Positions 6,827 to 16,156 of a stretch of DNA of 17,364 bases are shown one piece after another. The stretch's first letter is position 1, and the number at the start of each line of letters is the position of its first letter. Below the pieces are notes generated by a model. That model did not search any database. It was not told the DNA's origin and saw nothing but the letters and a program-made list of their open reading frames with translations. The stretch is from Dialister sp. (GTDB lineage: Bacteria; Bacillota; Negativicutes; Veillonellales; Dialisteraceae): contig JAIJLI010000017.1 in the NCBI GenBank assembly GCA_022722495.1, positions 1 to 17,364 of the forward strand. Reading direction: 5' to 3'. The translations under genes were made by a program, and so were the position numbers.

Positions 6827-7941
6827 TAACTAATTGCTTTTTTGAGAAATTCCCAACCTATTTTTCTTTGCTTTTCTAAAATCTTATTTACATCCGTAAA
6901 ATCAACACCAGTATTATCGACAAATGAAAAATCATCAAAATTCTTCAGATGTCTATTTTCCAGTCCTACTAATTTTAACAAACTTGCCAATCTACTACTA
7001 TAGCTGTTTGGATAAATACAAATCATAGGAGTGTTCAAATTACAGGAGAACGCTGTAGCGTGGAACGAATCAGTAATTACGCAACCAGCATTAGCTATAA
7101 GACCAATAAAGTCTTCAACATTCGGAATCAGTTCAGCCTTACCACATCGTAAACCTTGATAGTGACGAATACAAAACCGGACCAACTTCCAGCCTTTTCT
7201 TTTGGCAAATTCCTTGGCATATCTATCAAAATTTGAATTAGTATTCAATTGATAAATCAACACATACTTACCTTTTTCATATTTCGTCTTATATGTATTA
7301 CCCAATACCGAAATCCAAAACTCTTTATTGACTTGCAAAGTTGGATCCAAGACATGAGTAGCAGAAGGCAAACCCAATTGCTTTTCAACTATATCCTTCG
7401 CACTTGCTTCTCTAACAGAGATATACTGATAACGAGAAAGCAAAGCCTTTGTCTCATCGACTTCCCAATCATCAAGTTTATTTTTACCTATACTAGCTGC
7501 ATAGGATATTTTCTTAACATCATCAGGAACAAACTTTAAGAACAGTTCAGGCAATATTCCATTATTCCATCCTGAATTCCAAGTCTGGTCACTTCCTGTA
7601 CAATAGATATCACTTGTGATAGGAAAGTCTTTAAAATCTTCTATACAACAATATTCCTTCTCCTGCTGGGTTAAATATTTCTTTATGAATGCCTTGAAAA
7701 CCTTATCCTCCTTTATAAAAGATGGAATCAAAATAAACGGATATACCAATTTAGAAAGAAATCCCTTTCTCTGTGTAAAAGAATGAACTCTATCTAAATA
7801 GGACAGTTTCCCATTCTTGTCATAATTAATAAAATCAACTATACACCCTAGTTCTCTAAAAACTTCTTGTGTTGCCAATGCCTGAAGCACAGAACCATAG
7901 TTTCGAACATTTTGAAGGGTAATGATTGTTATTTTTTTCAT
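6826..7941 (-). CDS. Polysaccharide pyruvyl transferase family protein (second copy)
   Basis: A 371-residue protein of the CsaB/WcaK/PssM-type family, whose characterised members transfer pyruvate from phosphoenolpyruvate to a sugar as a ketal. The start MKKITIITLQNVRNYGSVLQALATQ has the family N-terminal strand and NYGSVLQA turn. Further family landmarks are TGSDQTWNSGWN (about 117-128), HVLDPTL and ITDSFHATAF (about 290-300), the last matching the usual TDRxHG-like histidine motif. It starts 2 bases after the GT4 stop and is coupled to the FrhB-like gene. In Bacteroidota such family members next to FrhB-like proteins may do something other than pyruvylation, so the exact reaction is uncertain. 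Confidence 0.9.
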   Translation of the reverse strand: MKKITIITLQNVRNYGSVLQALATQEVFRELGCIVDFINYDKNGKLSYLDRVHSFTQRKGFLSKLVYPFILIPSFIKEDKVFKAFIKKYLTQQEKEYCCIEDFKDFPITSDIYCTGSDQTWNSGWNNGILPELFLKFVPDDVKKISYAASIGKNKLDDWEVDETKALLSRYQYISVREASAKDIVEKQLGLPSATHVLDPTLQVNKEFWISVLGNTYKTKYEKGKYVLIYQLNTNSNFDRYAKEFAKRKGWKLVRFCIRHYQGLRCGKAELIPNVEDFIGLIANAGCVITDSFHATAFSCNLNTPMICIYPNSYSSRLASLLKLVGLENRHLKNFDDFSFVDNTGVDFTDVNKILEKQRKIGWEFLKKAIS

Positions 7942-7943
7942 AA

Positions 7944-8933
7944 TTATTCCAAAGCTTTTATTAATTTACGAGTACATGCCTCTAAAGAATAATTCTCTCT
8001 AATAAAATTCAACATTAAAGACTGAGATAAATCTTTATTTAAACATTTTACTATAGCTTTTCCTATATCATCTATATTATATGGGTTAACTAATTCAGCA
8101 TGTCCATCCCAATATTCCTTTGGTGCTCCAATATTGGTTAATACTATTTCTGCACCATAAGCAGCAGCTTCCAAAGCTACCATTCCTACACCTTCCAATA
8201 AACTCGGCAAAGCAAAGACTTTACATTTCTTATAATAAGCAATCAGTTCTTCATCGCTAAGCATTCCCACATATTCAATATTAGAAGCCCCATTTGTAAG
8301 CGAATCTAGCCATGCCTTATCATCTTCCCCATGCAATGCACCTGCCAATTTTAACTGAAATCCATATTTTTTTGCAGCTTCTATTAAGCGAGATACATTT
8401 TTATTTTCGGCCCGAAGTCGACTGCAATGAAAACAAAAGTTCTCCTTATCAGGCATTTCGTTTGCAACATCAAACCTCAAAGATAAAGGTACTTTTTTTA
8501 TCTTTTCCAGATCAACATCACAACATTCATTTAAATATTCTGTCTCTTGCTGACTTCTTACCAAATATCGCTTTGCATTTCGACCATATAGGTAAAAATC
8601 ATGATGCTGAGAAGAAAGGCCAAAATGTTTTTTAAATCCCCAATATTTGAAGAAAAATTTAAATTTTGGCTTAGACCACTGAGGATCAATAATTGGAGCT
8701 ATAGCAATATTAGGATTTATTTTTGCTAGCCATCTAACCAAAACTGGGAACATTTCACCATAGGCAAGGATTATAATCCAATCATAGCTTCCCCAATCAT
8801 TTTCATCCCAAAAATTAATTAAATCACATTTGTGACCCAATTTTACTAAACCATCATGCCACATAATACCTTGTAGACGAACACCACCTCCAACGGATAT
8901 AGCAGCATTACTATTAATTATTGCTATTTTCAT
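7944..8933 (-). CDS. Glycosyltransferase, family 4 (GT-B fold)
   Basis: A retaining-type glycosyltransferase of 329 residues, counted from the ATG at 8933. I chose this start because MKIAIINSN opens the first Rossmann strand and the ATG overlaps the wzy stop as ATGA. An in-frame ATG at 8990 would add 19 unusual residues lying wholly inside wzy. The donor domain shows FHCSRLRAENKN (about 167-178) and the EX7E motif EGVGMVALE, typical of GT4. The N-terminal domain has the glycine-rich SVGGGVRLQG loop. It probably adds one sugar of the repeat unit at the inner face of the membrane. Donor and linkage unknown. Its AT-rich codon use matches the neighbouring central genes. Confidence 0.92.
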   Translation of the reverse strand: MKIAIINSNAAISVGGGVRLQGIMWHDGLVKLGHKCDLINFWDENDWGSYDWIIILAYGEMFPVLVRWLAKINPNIAIAPIIDPQWSKPKFKFFFKYWGFKKHFGLSSQHHDFYLYGRNAKRYLVRSQQETEYLNECCDVDLEKIKKVPLSLRFDVANEMPDKENFCFHCSRLRAENKNVSRLIEAAKKYGFQLKLAGALHGEDDKAWLDSLTNGASNIEYVGMLSDEELIAYYKKCKVFALPSLLEGVGMVALEAAAYGAEIVLTNIGAPKEYWDGHAELVNPYNIDDIGKAIVKCLNKDLSQSLMLNFIRENYSLEACTRKLIKALE

Positions 8934-10486
8934 TTTACTAGTTTTTTTATTATAAATAATAACAAACAATACACAATGACAGCTTGCCATCCGTTACGTA
9001 AGACTGTCGTAAGGACTCCAGCCAAACCAGTTGAATTATTGAATAACAAGAAATACCTAAACATATCAGTCAAGACAGGTAAAGGAAAAACTAAAGAAGA
9101 TACTGGAGATAATTTCACCAATGACGAAAGGAAAAAGAAATAAACAAAATAAATAAAAATACTATATATAAAATATTTCTCACCCCATAAATATAATCCA
9201 ATACCTACATCACCAGCAACTCGATATCCGTGATAAAAACCAATATTTAAACTCTCCATTGATAATAAATCTCCAGGAGTATATTGTAACTCAAATTTAT
9301 TAATATGGATACCTAAAGCATTAAGTATAGGAGTCGGCAAAACAAAAAGGATTTGATTTGCCATATACTCATGCATTATAGGATTATCAAAGCCAAGTTT
9401 ATGTGCATAGGCAATAGTCATATCACAAACTCTCAAGTTGCAAAAACGATCAAGCATAATATTGTCTACATAATATTCACTCCAACCAGACAAATTATCA
9501 CCTCCATTATCAGTCCTAAGTAAAAAGGCATTATATAAGTAATGAAGTTTCTCCTTATCTTGATAAAGATCAATAATATTATCGAAAGTCTTTGCTGCGC
9601 CAGTTTGTTCAGAATTATCACGTCCCAAGGCCATTGCTGCTGCCAGATCAGCAACAGGACCTGTTACAAGATAAATTGCAATAAAACAATAAATAACACT
9701 TTTTCTTGAAAAAAGCTTTTTATTCTCTGAGAACAAAGGTACTATATAGCACATCGCAATGGTAACAAAAGAACTAAATATCATAGTTCGCTTTCCTGTT
9801 GCCAGTCCTAAAGCTGCTAAAACTATAAGATATATAATGATTGGACGTTTCTCAGTCTTTGTAAATGTGTTATTTGAATATAACTTCTTAAAAAGAAGTA
9901 ATATCGGAAAGCATGCAAAAACTTTAGTTACTCCTAGCAAATGACCAAAAAGGCCCAAGTTCTCAGCTTCTGCATCTTCAGTACCCATTATCGTCAATAA
10001 GAAAACCTGACTGAAGATTCCAATAAAACCCATTACCCATATTTGTTTGTCTGAAGGCGGAGTGAAATATCCTATTTTATTCCATAATTTCGACAACACG
10101 TTATTGGGGCGATAAATACGAAGACAAAGTCTAAAAGCTAGTATCAGCATCACTAAATTCAACAACTGATAATTGAATGTCAAATACGGATTCTGGAATC
10201 TAAAAGTTAAAGGCTTTCCCTCCACCAGAGTCATCAATAAAGGCATAAAATAGAAACAAATTCCCAATCCAAATAACGAGATAAATGGCAAGAAACATTT
10301 CTTGGCATTCCTATATTTCATTACAAAAAAATGCAGAAATAACCATCCTATGATAAAAGTTCCGCAACCATATATATTCTCTATCTCTGGATAAAAAACC
10401 ATTTCGAACAGAGACAAAACACAAAGGAGAATAAGAATCCACTTTGATATATTCGAAACATTGTCTTTAATTAATGAATTATTCAT
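8930..10486 (-). CDS. wzy: Oligosaccharide repeat-unit polymerase (Wzy-type)
   Basis: A 518-residue integral membrane protein with roughly eleven or twelve hydrophobic segments along its length, for example about residues 15-35, 40-55, 65-95, 105-125, 150-170 and several near the C-terminus. Wzy proteins join flipped repeat units at the outer face of the inner membrane. They have little sequence identity, so the call rests on topology, on a segment like GLATGKRTMIFSSF (about 220-233) with a charged loop as in other O-antigen polymerases, and on being the only candidate in a locus that also has Wzx. A large soluble loop lies at about 285-395. It is followed by the GT4 gene through an ATGA overlap, and its ATG is 12 bases after the pyruvyl transferase stop. 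A WaaL-like ligase is the main alternative. Confidence 0.85.
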   Translation of the reverse strand: MNNSLIKDNVSNISKWILILLCVLSLFEMVFYPEIENIYGCGTFIIGWLFLHFFVMKYRNAKKCFLPFISLFGLGICFYFMPLLMTLVEGKPLTFRFQNPYLTFNYQLLNLVMLILAFRLCLRIYRPNNVLSKLWNKIGYFTPPSDKQIWVMGFIGIFSQVFLLTIMGTEDAEAENLGLFGHLLGVTKVFACFPILLLFKKLYSNNTFTKTEKRPIIIYLIVLAALGLATGKRTMIFSSFVTIAMCYIVPLFSENKKLFSRKSVIYCFIAIYLVTGPVADLAAAMALGRDNSEQTGAAKTFDNIIDLYQDKEKLHYLYNAFLLRTDNGGDNLSGWSEYYVDNIMLDRFCNLRVCDMTIAYAHKLGFDNPIMHEYMANQILFVLPTPILNALGIHINKFELQYTPGDLLSMESLNIGFYHGYRVAGDVGIGLYLWGEKYFIYSIFIYFVYFFFLSSLVKLSPVSSLVFPLPVLTDMFRYFLLFNNSTGLAGVLTTVLRNGWQAVIVYCLLLFIIKKLVK

Positions 10487-10498
10487 AATTACAGATAA

Positions 10499-11740
10499 TT
10501 ATTCCTTTCCAAATGATGAAATAATACGTTCCATCATATTCTTATATACATCTACTCGTTTTACAGAAATTGACTTTACATTGTCTATTGGAAAATTATG
10601 AAGTTTTTCTATAATCTCTTCTACTGTTGTATTACATTTCCCTTTCTCTATTGAACACCAATAATCAGTCAACCCATATTGGCTAAGTACATCATAGACT
10701 TTACTACTCTTAGAAGTTTTTTTCTTCCCCCAAAAATCCACGATGCCCCAATTGTCTATACTAAAACATGGAACACCATTAGTTAGACTTGAAACAATAG
10801 GATGCATATTGCTTCCAATATATGCTGAAGCATATTTAATTAATCCAAACCAATCAAAAGGATTCAATGGCAGTTTGATTTCGTAATTAAAAGGATGCTT
10901 ATAAGCATATACACCATCAATATTAAAAGCAATACATTCCTTGCCTTTTTTCTTTAGTAACTCGTTCATTTTTTCTAGCTCTTCATAAGTAAAAACTTGT
11001 GAACGCAAGCCAATAAGCACATAATTCTCGGGCAAGTCAAACTTTTTTCTGATGTTATCTTCAGAAGGTATTAAATCTCCTAAATTATAATTCAACGCAA
11101 ATACCGGATCTGGAGTAACCTCAATTTCTGCATTTGGCTGAGCTGCATGCATCAAATCTCTTGTCCATGCATCTCTTACAGAAATATACTTCATACTATT
11201 AATCTGCTTTGCTAACTTTCTTAATGTAATTTTACTAAAAATATGATACTTACTATTCTGAGATGATACCGACATCATCGCAGTAGGTATTTCACTAGAA
11301 AAACCTACACCCCAAAAAGGATTAGGGAAACGGCGTTCTTGCTGCAATGGTTCAATCCAAAAAGGGCGATGTTTTCCAAGCTTTAAAGTTGAAAATAATG
11401 GCCAATGTTGTGCTACAGCATCAGAACCTATTATAACGGCTTCTATACATTCCTCTTTTATAACATCAAAGACCTGCGAACAAGAATGTACATGTCGAGT
11501 CTGATTTTTAATATTTTCATTAACAAACTTTGCATGTTCTAATGTCTGTAATGATTCTACACGATGCTGCAACTTTCGTTTATAATCCGATATACTGTTC
11601 ATTAAATCAGTTTGCCACGAACTATAGTTAATAAAAACTGGAACATGTCCATGATTTTTCAAATAATAATATGTTGATGTAGCTTGAAGATTAGCTCCAA
11701 AATTTGCCACATTCAAAAAAGTTAAAACACCAATTTTCAT
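10499..11740 (-). CDS. Polysaccharide pyruvyl transferase family protein (first copy)
   Basis: A 413-residue cytoplasmic protein of the pyruvyl-transferase family, longer than the second copy. The N-terminus MKIGVLTFLNVANFGANLQA shows the family signature. GSDAVAQHWPLFS (about 119-131) and VTPDPVFAL (about 213-221) match the central landmarks. The late histidine motif reads YIGSNMHPIVSS (about 312-323) instead of the common TDRxHG form, so the active-site surroundings differ between the two copies. It lies 2 bases after the stop of the TPP enzyme and 12 bases before wzy. In the family, PEP-dependent ketal formation on a sugar is usual; whether this copy pyruvylates or serves another role beside the TPP enzyme is an open question. 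Confidence 0.87.
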   Translation of the reverse strand: MKIGVLTFLNVANFGANLQATSTYYYLKNHGHVPVFINYSSWQTDLMNSISDYKRKLQHRVESLQTLEHAKFVNENIKNQTRHVHSCSQVFDVIKEECIEAVIIGSDAVAQHWPLFSTLKLGKHRPFWIEPLQQERRFPNPFWGVGFSSEIPTAMMSVSSQNSKYHIFSKITLRKLAKQINSMKYISVRDAWTRDLMHAAQPNAEIEVTPDPVFALNYNLGDLIPSEDNIRKKFDLPENYVLIGLRSQVFTYEELEKMNELLKKKGKECIAFNIDGVYAYKHPFNYEIKLPLNPFDWFGLIKYASAYIGSNMHPIVSSLTNGVPCFSIDNWGIVDFWGKKKTSKSSKVYDVLSQYGLTDYWCSIEKGKCNTTVEEIIEKLHNFPIDNVKSISVKRVDVYKNMMERIISSFGKE

Positions 11741-11742
11741 AT

Positions 11743-13518
11743 TTAACGTCCTCTAATTATATTTTTCACTTTTATAAATCCTTCCTCACCAGCTATGCTT
11801 ACAATGGCTTTTCTTGCAGCATTAACAACAAGCTTATCTGCCGATTTCTTAAGATTAAGCATCGTAAACAATGCCTTATTCTCATCGTCCTGTTCTGTAA
11901 ATATCTCAAAAACAATAGGCTTATCTCCTATTTCTGGATTCAAGAATTTCTCTTTAACCGAATTAAACTCTTCCTTATTGGTAGCAGAAAGATATTCATA
12001 TCCCAAATCATCAGCAAAATGCTTCAATAAATTCAATGACTTATTACCGAAATGCCCACCTGCAGAAATATAAGGGTCAACTACAGAATTATCATATTTA
12101 GAAGCAGGATGGATAAAATTGCGGAACTCCATTCCTTTTCCATTATTTACCACCAACACACGAACATTATTACCTACATGACGATTGCCCAATGAATTCA
12201 TATCATAGAAGAATGACAAATCACCCACAATACCATAATAAAGTTTATCTTTGTGAACCAAGGAAGAGCCAATCAATGCAGAGATTCCACCATCTATACC
12301 AAAGCCTCCAGTACAAGCAAAACCATTTATTGAATTAGCAACCTCAAAGAAATTCCAAGCTCGCAATGAGTTAAGAATTGCATATTGCATAACACTATTT
12401 TCCGGAATGCCAGATGACAACTCTCTTGCGGCCCAAATATTTGAGAAAGGCAAATCAGAAGGTACACAATCCATCAAACACTTATAATCATTTTTACAAC
12501 TCTCAAAGAATGACGTATCTCTTTCATTTAGGTCTTTCATCAATGAATATTTTTCAAAGAAATCCTGCTCACGCATATAAAACATTGCAGACAAATGATG
12601 AGTTAAATCTCGTATTACCCCATCTTCTGCAACACGCCAAAATCTTTTTGCTTTAGGAGCAAGCATTGCCATCTCATAAGAGCCAGTAATATCACCAATT
12701 CCTATCATTAAATCAGCACTAGCAGCTACGCTGAGATACTGCTTCTGACCACCTAACACAGCACCTAGCACTCGATATTTTCCATGATAATTGCTTGTAT
12801 GATCACAAAGTACAATACCATTATATTTCTCACAAAACATATCTATAGAATTGATCACCTCCTTAGTAAATGGTTTATGTGAGCCAACAAATATAGCTAC
12901 CTTTTTGCCATCAATAGAAGGCAACTCATCATGCTCTGTTACATATTTAATGTTACGAACATTCTTCAATTCTTTCACGGAAAAATCAAAACTACTTTCT
13001 GTTTCAAGATTGATATGAACAGGACCACCACCATTAACTTTTAAAGCAACCATTGCTTGATTCAACTTCATCTGACAATCCCATTCATCATCTAAACAGC
13101 GCACTAATGGAGCAAATACACTTAAATTACAAATATCGTTAGATACTGCTGTTCTATCAATAACCTGCGCACAAAGATGTCCAATATGTGAAAGAGGACG
13201 TGTGGAAGTTACAGCTAGAATAGGAAGATGACGATAATAAGCCTCTGTCATTCCTGAAAAATAATTTCTAGACGCTGTAGCTCCAGTACATGTAAGAACA
13301 ACCGGTTCACCAGACTCTTGAGACAATCCTACAGCCATATATGCCGCAGAACGTTCATCAACACAAGAGTACATCTCAAATCCTCCATCATTTTGACAAC
13401 TCAAAACAAAAGGAATATTAGTGGAACCTGGACTTGCAACAATCTTTTTGATACCATTTGCTTTCAGCAAACCTATTAGTATCTGAACATTACGTTCACT
13501 TGAATACATTTCTTTCAT
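11743..13518 (-). CDS. Thiamine-diphosphate-dependent enzyme, MenD-like
   Basis: A 591-residue enzyme with the domain order of TPP enzymes: Pyr domain (about 1-180), a central domain (about 200-350), and PP domain (about 370-560). The catalytic glutamate appears in VDERSAAYMAVGLS (E55). The cofactor motif is GDLSFFYDMN (432-441) ending at NNG (458-460), which fits GDx(about 25)NN. MenD-like landmarks S32, R107 and Q118 are present, but SPGSRS of MenD reads SPGSTN (T33 instead of the substrate arginine), and NRGASGIDG reads CTGGFGIDG, losing a second substrate arginine. It is therefore probably not the menaquinone enzyme but a carboligase or decarboxylase with a different substrate. The ATG at 13518 follows the SDR gene closely and the stop is 2 bases before the pyruvyl transferase start. 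Residue comparisons use recalled E. coli MenD. Confidence 0.9.
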   Translation of the reverse strand: MKEMYSSERNVQILIGLLKANGIKKIVASPGSTNIPFVLSCQNDGGFEMYSCVDERSAAYMAVGLSQESGEPVVLTCTGATASRNYFSGMTEAYYRHLPILAVTSTRPLSHIGHLCAQVIDRTAVSNDICNLSVFAPLVRCLDDEWDCQMKLNQAMVALKVNGGGPVHINLETESSFDFSVKELKNVRNIKYVTEHDELPSIDGKKVAIFVGSHKPFTKEVINSIDMFCEKYNGIVLCDHTSNYHGKYRVLGAVLGGQKQYLSVAASADLMIGIGDITGSYEMAMLAPKAKRFWRVAEDGVIRDLTHHLSAMFYMREQDFFEKYSLMKDLNERDTSFFESCKNDYKCLMDCVPSDLPFSNIWAARELSSGIPENSVMQYAILNSLRAWNFFEVANSINGFACTGGFGIDGGISALIGSSLVHKDKLYYGIVGDLSFFYDMNSLGNRHVGNNVRVLVVNNGKGMEFRNFIHPASKYDNSVVDPYISAGGHFGNKSLNLLKHFADDLGYEYLSATNKEEFNSVKEKFLNPEIGDKPIVFEIFTEQDDENKALFTMLNLKKSADKLVVNAARKAIVSIAGEEGFIKVKNIIRGR

Positions 13519-13531
13519 ATCTTATTTGTTT

Positions 13532-14605
13532 CTATTTTAATGGTAATATGGTTCTTCTTAATAAATATTTAATTTTATCTTTTAATGATGGAATTTCTGC
13601 CAATGGCATCCACTCACCTGTAATTCTATCATACATGGCAAAATCACCATAACCACCAATTCTGTAAGAGGGATGATGTATAAAATCTCTAAGACACTCT
13701 TCCATACCTTCTAAAGTAGGCTTAAAAGTATCTACATCAATATATCGAGCTATCTTGCTGTTGTCAAAAACACGATTATAGTAGCGATCGTATTTCACCT
13801 GCCATTCATGACCTTTAATCTTCATCCGAGGATTCTCTTCTAACATTAACACCTTGGGCTTTTTGCCAAGTTCCTCCTCCAAGACACGAAGATACATATC
13901 AAAAATCTCTTGCCATTTATGATGTTCAGCTATTGTGATATGGAATATCTCGCCCAAAGCACTATCTTCACCCAACAGAGCCGCTATACCTCGAGCCACA
14001 TCATAACCATATGTTAACGTTGTTGTTTTAGAAGCAATATCCTTAGAGAAGACGATAGTTCTATCATGAAGAGCCTGATATAACCAATAATCTTTTTCCA
14101 AGACTCCTAATTGCAGACGTATTTCACTATAGGTTATGTAGGGACGAATTATCGTCCAATTCTTATATTCTGAATTAAACAAAACATTTTCCTCTCGTGC
14201 CTTACTCAATGCATATTCATCTGTTTTCAGATATTCTTCATCCTTACATACATCAAGGAGTCGAGGAGACTGCTCTGTTATCGGCTCTTTACTATCAGCA
14301 TAGACTCTCGATGAAGACAGGAATACATATTGTTTACAGGCATCCAACAGCAGATTCACTCTGCAAGCAAATTCAGAAGTATTGTAAATCATAAAGTCAA
14401 CAATTACATCCCATCTCTTCATATTTAATACTTGATCTAGAAAATTGTCATCATGCGCATTACCTTGAATATAAGTTACTCCAGGTCTATTCTGCCGTTG
14501 GCTTCTGGATGTTACAAACACATCATGCTTGCCATCATTTAATATTTGTACAAGGTGGTTGCCCATAGCACCAGTTCCTCCCAATAACAATATGGATTTA
14601 TTCAT
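13532..14605 (-). CDS. NAD-dependent epimerase/dehydratase (extended SDR)
   Basis: A 357-residue SDR enzyme. The Rossmann turn is GGTGAMG (9-15), the catalytic tyrosine/lysine pair is Y131-A-L-S-K135, and the serine-rich strand FLSSSRVY (95-102) completes the active site. It looks like members of the family that act on nucleotide- or lipid-linked sugars, but the remaining sequence does not let me name a substrate. It starts 14 bases after... in transcript terms just downstream of wzx and ends 13 bases before the TPP enzyme, so the two are almost certainly co-expressed. Working with the MenD-like enzyme to make a modified, perhaps branched or keto, sugar is inference. A simple 4-epimerase or reductase is the conservative alternative. 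Confidence 0.88.
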   Translation of the reverse strand: MNKSILLLGGTGAMGNHLVQILNDGKHDVFVTSRSQRQNRPGVTYIQGNAHDDNFLDQVLNMKRWDVIVDFMIYNTSEFACRVNLLLDACKQYVFLSSSRVYADSKEPITEQSPRLLDVCKDEEYLKTDEYALSKAREENVLFNSEYKNWTIIRPYITYSEIRLQLGVLEKDYWLYQALHDRTIVFSKDIASKTTTLTYGYDVARGIAALLGEDSALGEIFHITIAEHHKWQEIFDMYLRVLEEELGKKPKVLMLEENPRMKIKGHEWQVKYDRYYNRVFDNSKIARYIDVDTFKPTLEGMEECLRDFIHHPSYRIGGYGDFAMYDRITGEWMPLAEIPSLKDKIKYLLRRTILPLK

Positions 14606-14619
14606 AATTTATCTTGAAA

Positions 14620-16155
14620 TTATCGTTTATCTATTACTATTTTTCTTACCTTTTCTATTACCATTCTTCTTTCTTCAGTAGTAAGACCTATTAAATAAAC
14701 TACTAGGCCAATTGCAATACAACTAATCAATGTAGTTACTAAAATCCTCAATATACTAGGTGGCATAATAAAGGGCACAACTAAAGATATAAGAATACTC
14801 AATATAGCTACAGGAATGAATCTTGCTAAAACTATCTTCAGATATTGTATCATCGGCAAATTTATTTTTTGCTGAACAACACGCAGACGCACATAAAGCA
14901 CTATGCAATAGATGATAAAATAAATTATATAAGTAGATTCAGGAGTGGCACCTAACTTGTATGCGACCCAAGTAATTGGAAATACCAAACCACCCCAGAA
15001 CGTTACATACACTTGATATTTTTTAATATCACCTGATGCAAAAATTGCAGTCATCAGACTGTTGGAAAGAACATTATCCATCAATATGCCTAACAAACCC
15101 AACCTAAAAAACAACACAGCATATTCTGGCGGATTCTTTAACCATAATTCAAAAATCATAGGAGTTTCTATTGTTAGTGGTATAGCCATCAGCAGAAATA
15201 GAAATGCAGAAAATTTAGAACTACGACAAACAAGAGAATGCATATAAGCCATATCACCTGCAGCATACGACTTAGTAATCTGTGGATTTACGGCTGTAGT
15301 GAAACTTTGCACAAACTGAGTTATTGCAGCACTTGCTTGGACTGCAATACCTCTAGCAGCATTAACAGCTACACCAAAATACAAATTCATCAGGATGTTT
15401 ACGCCCTGAGTATTTAGGGTTCCTGCTGTAACTCCAAGAAAGTTCCAACCTGCAAAGGATACCATTTCTTTCAAAACAGCCTTATCACGTACCAGATGAT
15501 AGCTACACTCTTCAAAATTACGTTTGCTGTAAATACCATATATGAATCGTATAATTAGAGCTTCCAACAACAACAGAACACCATATGAAGACAATCTATC
15601 ATAAGGTGAAAGCATAATAGCATAAGCCACCGCTAATTTCAAAGAAATATCTAGGATGGAAATATATGCGTATGCTCCCATCTTCTCATGGGCTATTATT
15701 GCAGAATTATAAGGTACACTTAATAAATTCAAAACAAATATTCCTAAAGAGCATTGTAAAATATAATTAGCCGCTTCCATTCTCTCTGGAGGAATATTCA
15801 TCTGGGAATTAAGAAACCAAATTCCACCAATTTCTCCTATTAGGACAATTATAAACGAAAGACCTAACTGTATATTTACACTAGTAGAGAATATTGTTCG
15901 TAACTTGTCAATATCTCCCTTGCCTAGTTCAAATGTTATGAACCTACTTATTGCTGACGTTAAAGAACCACTTACAATCGTAAACATCGCCACTATACCA
16001 CCAACGACATTATATATACCAAAATCCTCAACTCCTAAAGTGTTAAGAATAACACGACTGGTGAATAAACTCACCACCATAAGGAAAAGCATTCTGAAAT
16101 AGAGCAAGATTGTATTCTTAGCAATTCTCTGATTCTTATTTGATGTTTGATTCAC
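14620..16155 (-). CDS. wzx: Polysaccharide flippase (Wzx, MOP superfamily)
   Basis: A 511-residue inner-membrane protein with about twelve to fourteen predicted hydrophobic segments. It belongs to the Wzx/RfbX group that moves undecaprenyl-linked repeat units to the periplasmic face. The N-terminus KNTILLYFRMLFLMVVSLFT followed by SRVILNTLGVEDFGIYNVVG (about 33-52) is the usual first helix and loop of Bacteroidota flippases. The start is GTG at 16155; the next in-frame Met is residue 23, inside the first helix, so GTG is favoured. It is preceded by a 5-base stem hairpin and a terminator-like structure, so its expression may be controlled separately from rmlC. Its SDR neighbour starts 14 bases after its stop. 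Confidence 0.93.
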   Translation of the reverse strand: MNQTSNKNQRIAKNTILLYFRMLFLMVVSLFTSRVILNTLGVEDFGIYNVVGGIVAMFTIVSGSLTSAISRFITFELGKGDIDKLRTIFSTSVNIQLGLSFIIVLIGEIGGIWFLNSQMNIPPERMEAANYILQCSLGIFVLNLLSVPYNSAIIAHEKMGAYAYISILDISLKLAVAYAIMLSPYDRLSSYGVLLLLEALIIRFIYGIYSKRNFEECSYHLVRDKAVLKEMVSFAGWNFLGVTAGTLNTQGVNILMNLYFGVAVNAARGIAVQASAAITQFVQSFTTAVNPQITKSYAAGDMAYMHSLVCRSSKFSAFLFLLMAIPLTIETPMIFELWLKNPPEYAVLFFRLGLLGILMDNVLSNSLMTAIFASGDIKKYQVYVTFWGGLVFPITWVAYKLGATPESTYIIYFIIYCIVLYVRLRVVQQKINLPMIQYLKIVLARFIPVAILSILISLVVPFIMPPSILRILVTTLISCIAIGLVVYLIGLTTEERRMVIEKVRKIVIDKR

Positions 16156-16156
16156 A

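Noticed and set aside
8934..8990. Upstream ATG giving the GT4 gene 19 extra residues
   Set aside because: The extension lies within wzy and lacks family character; the ATG at 8933 forms an ATGA overlap and opens the Rossmann strand.
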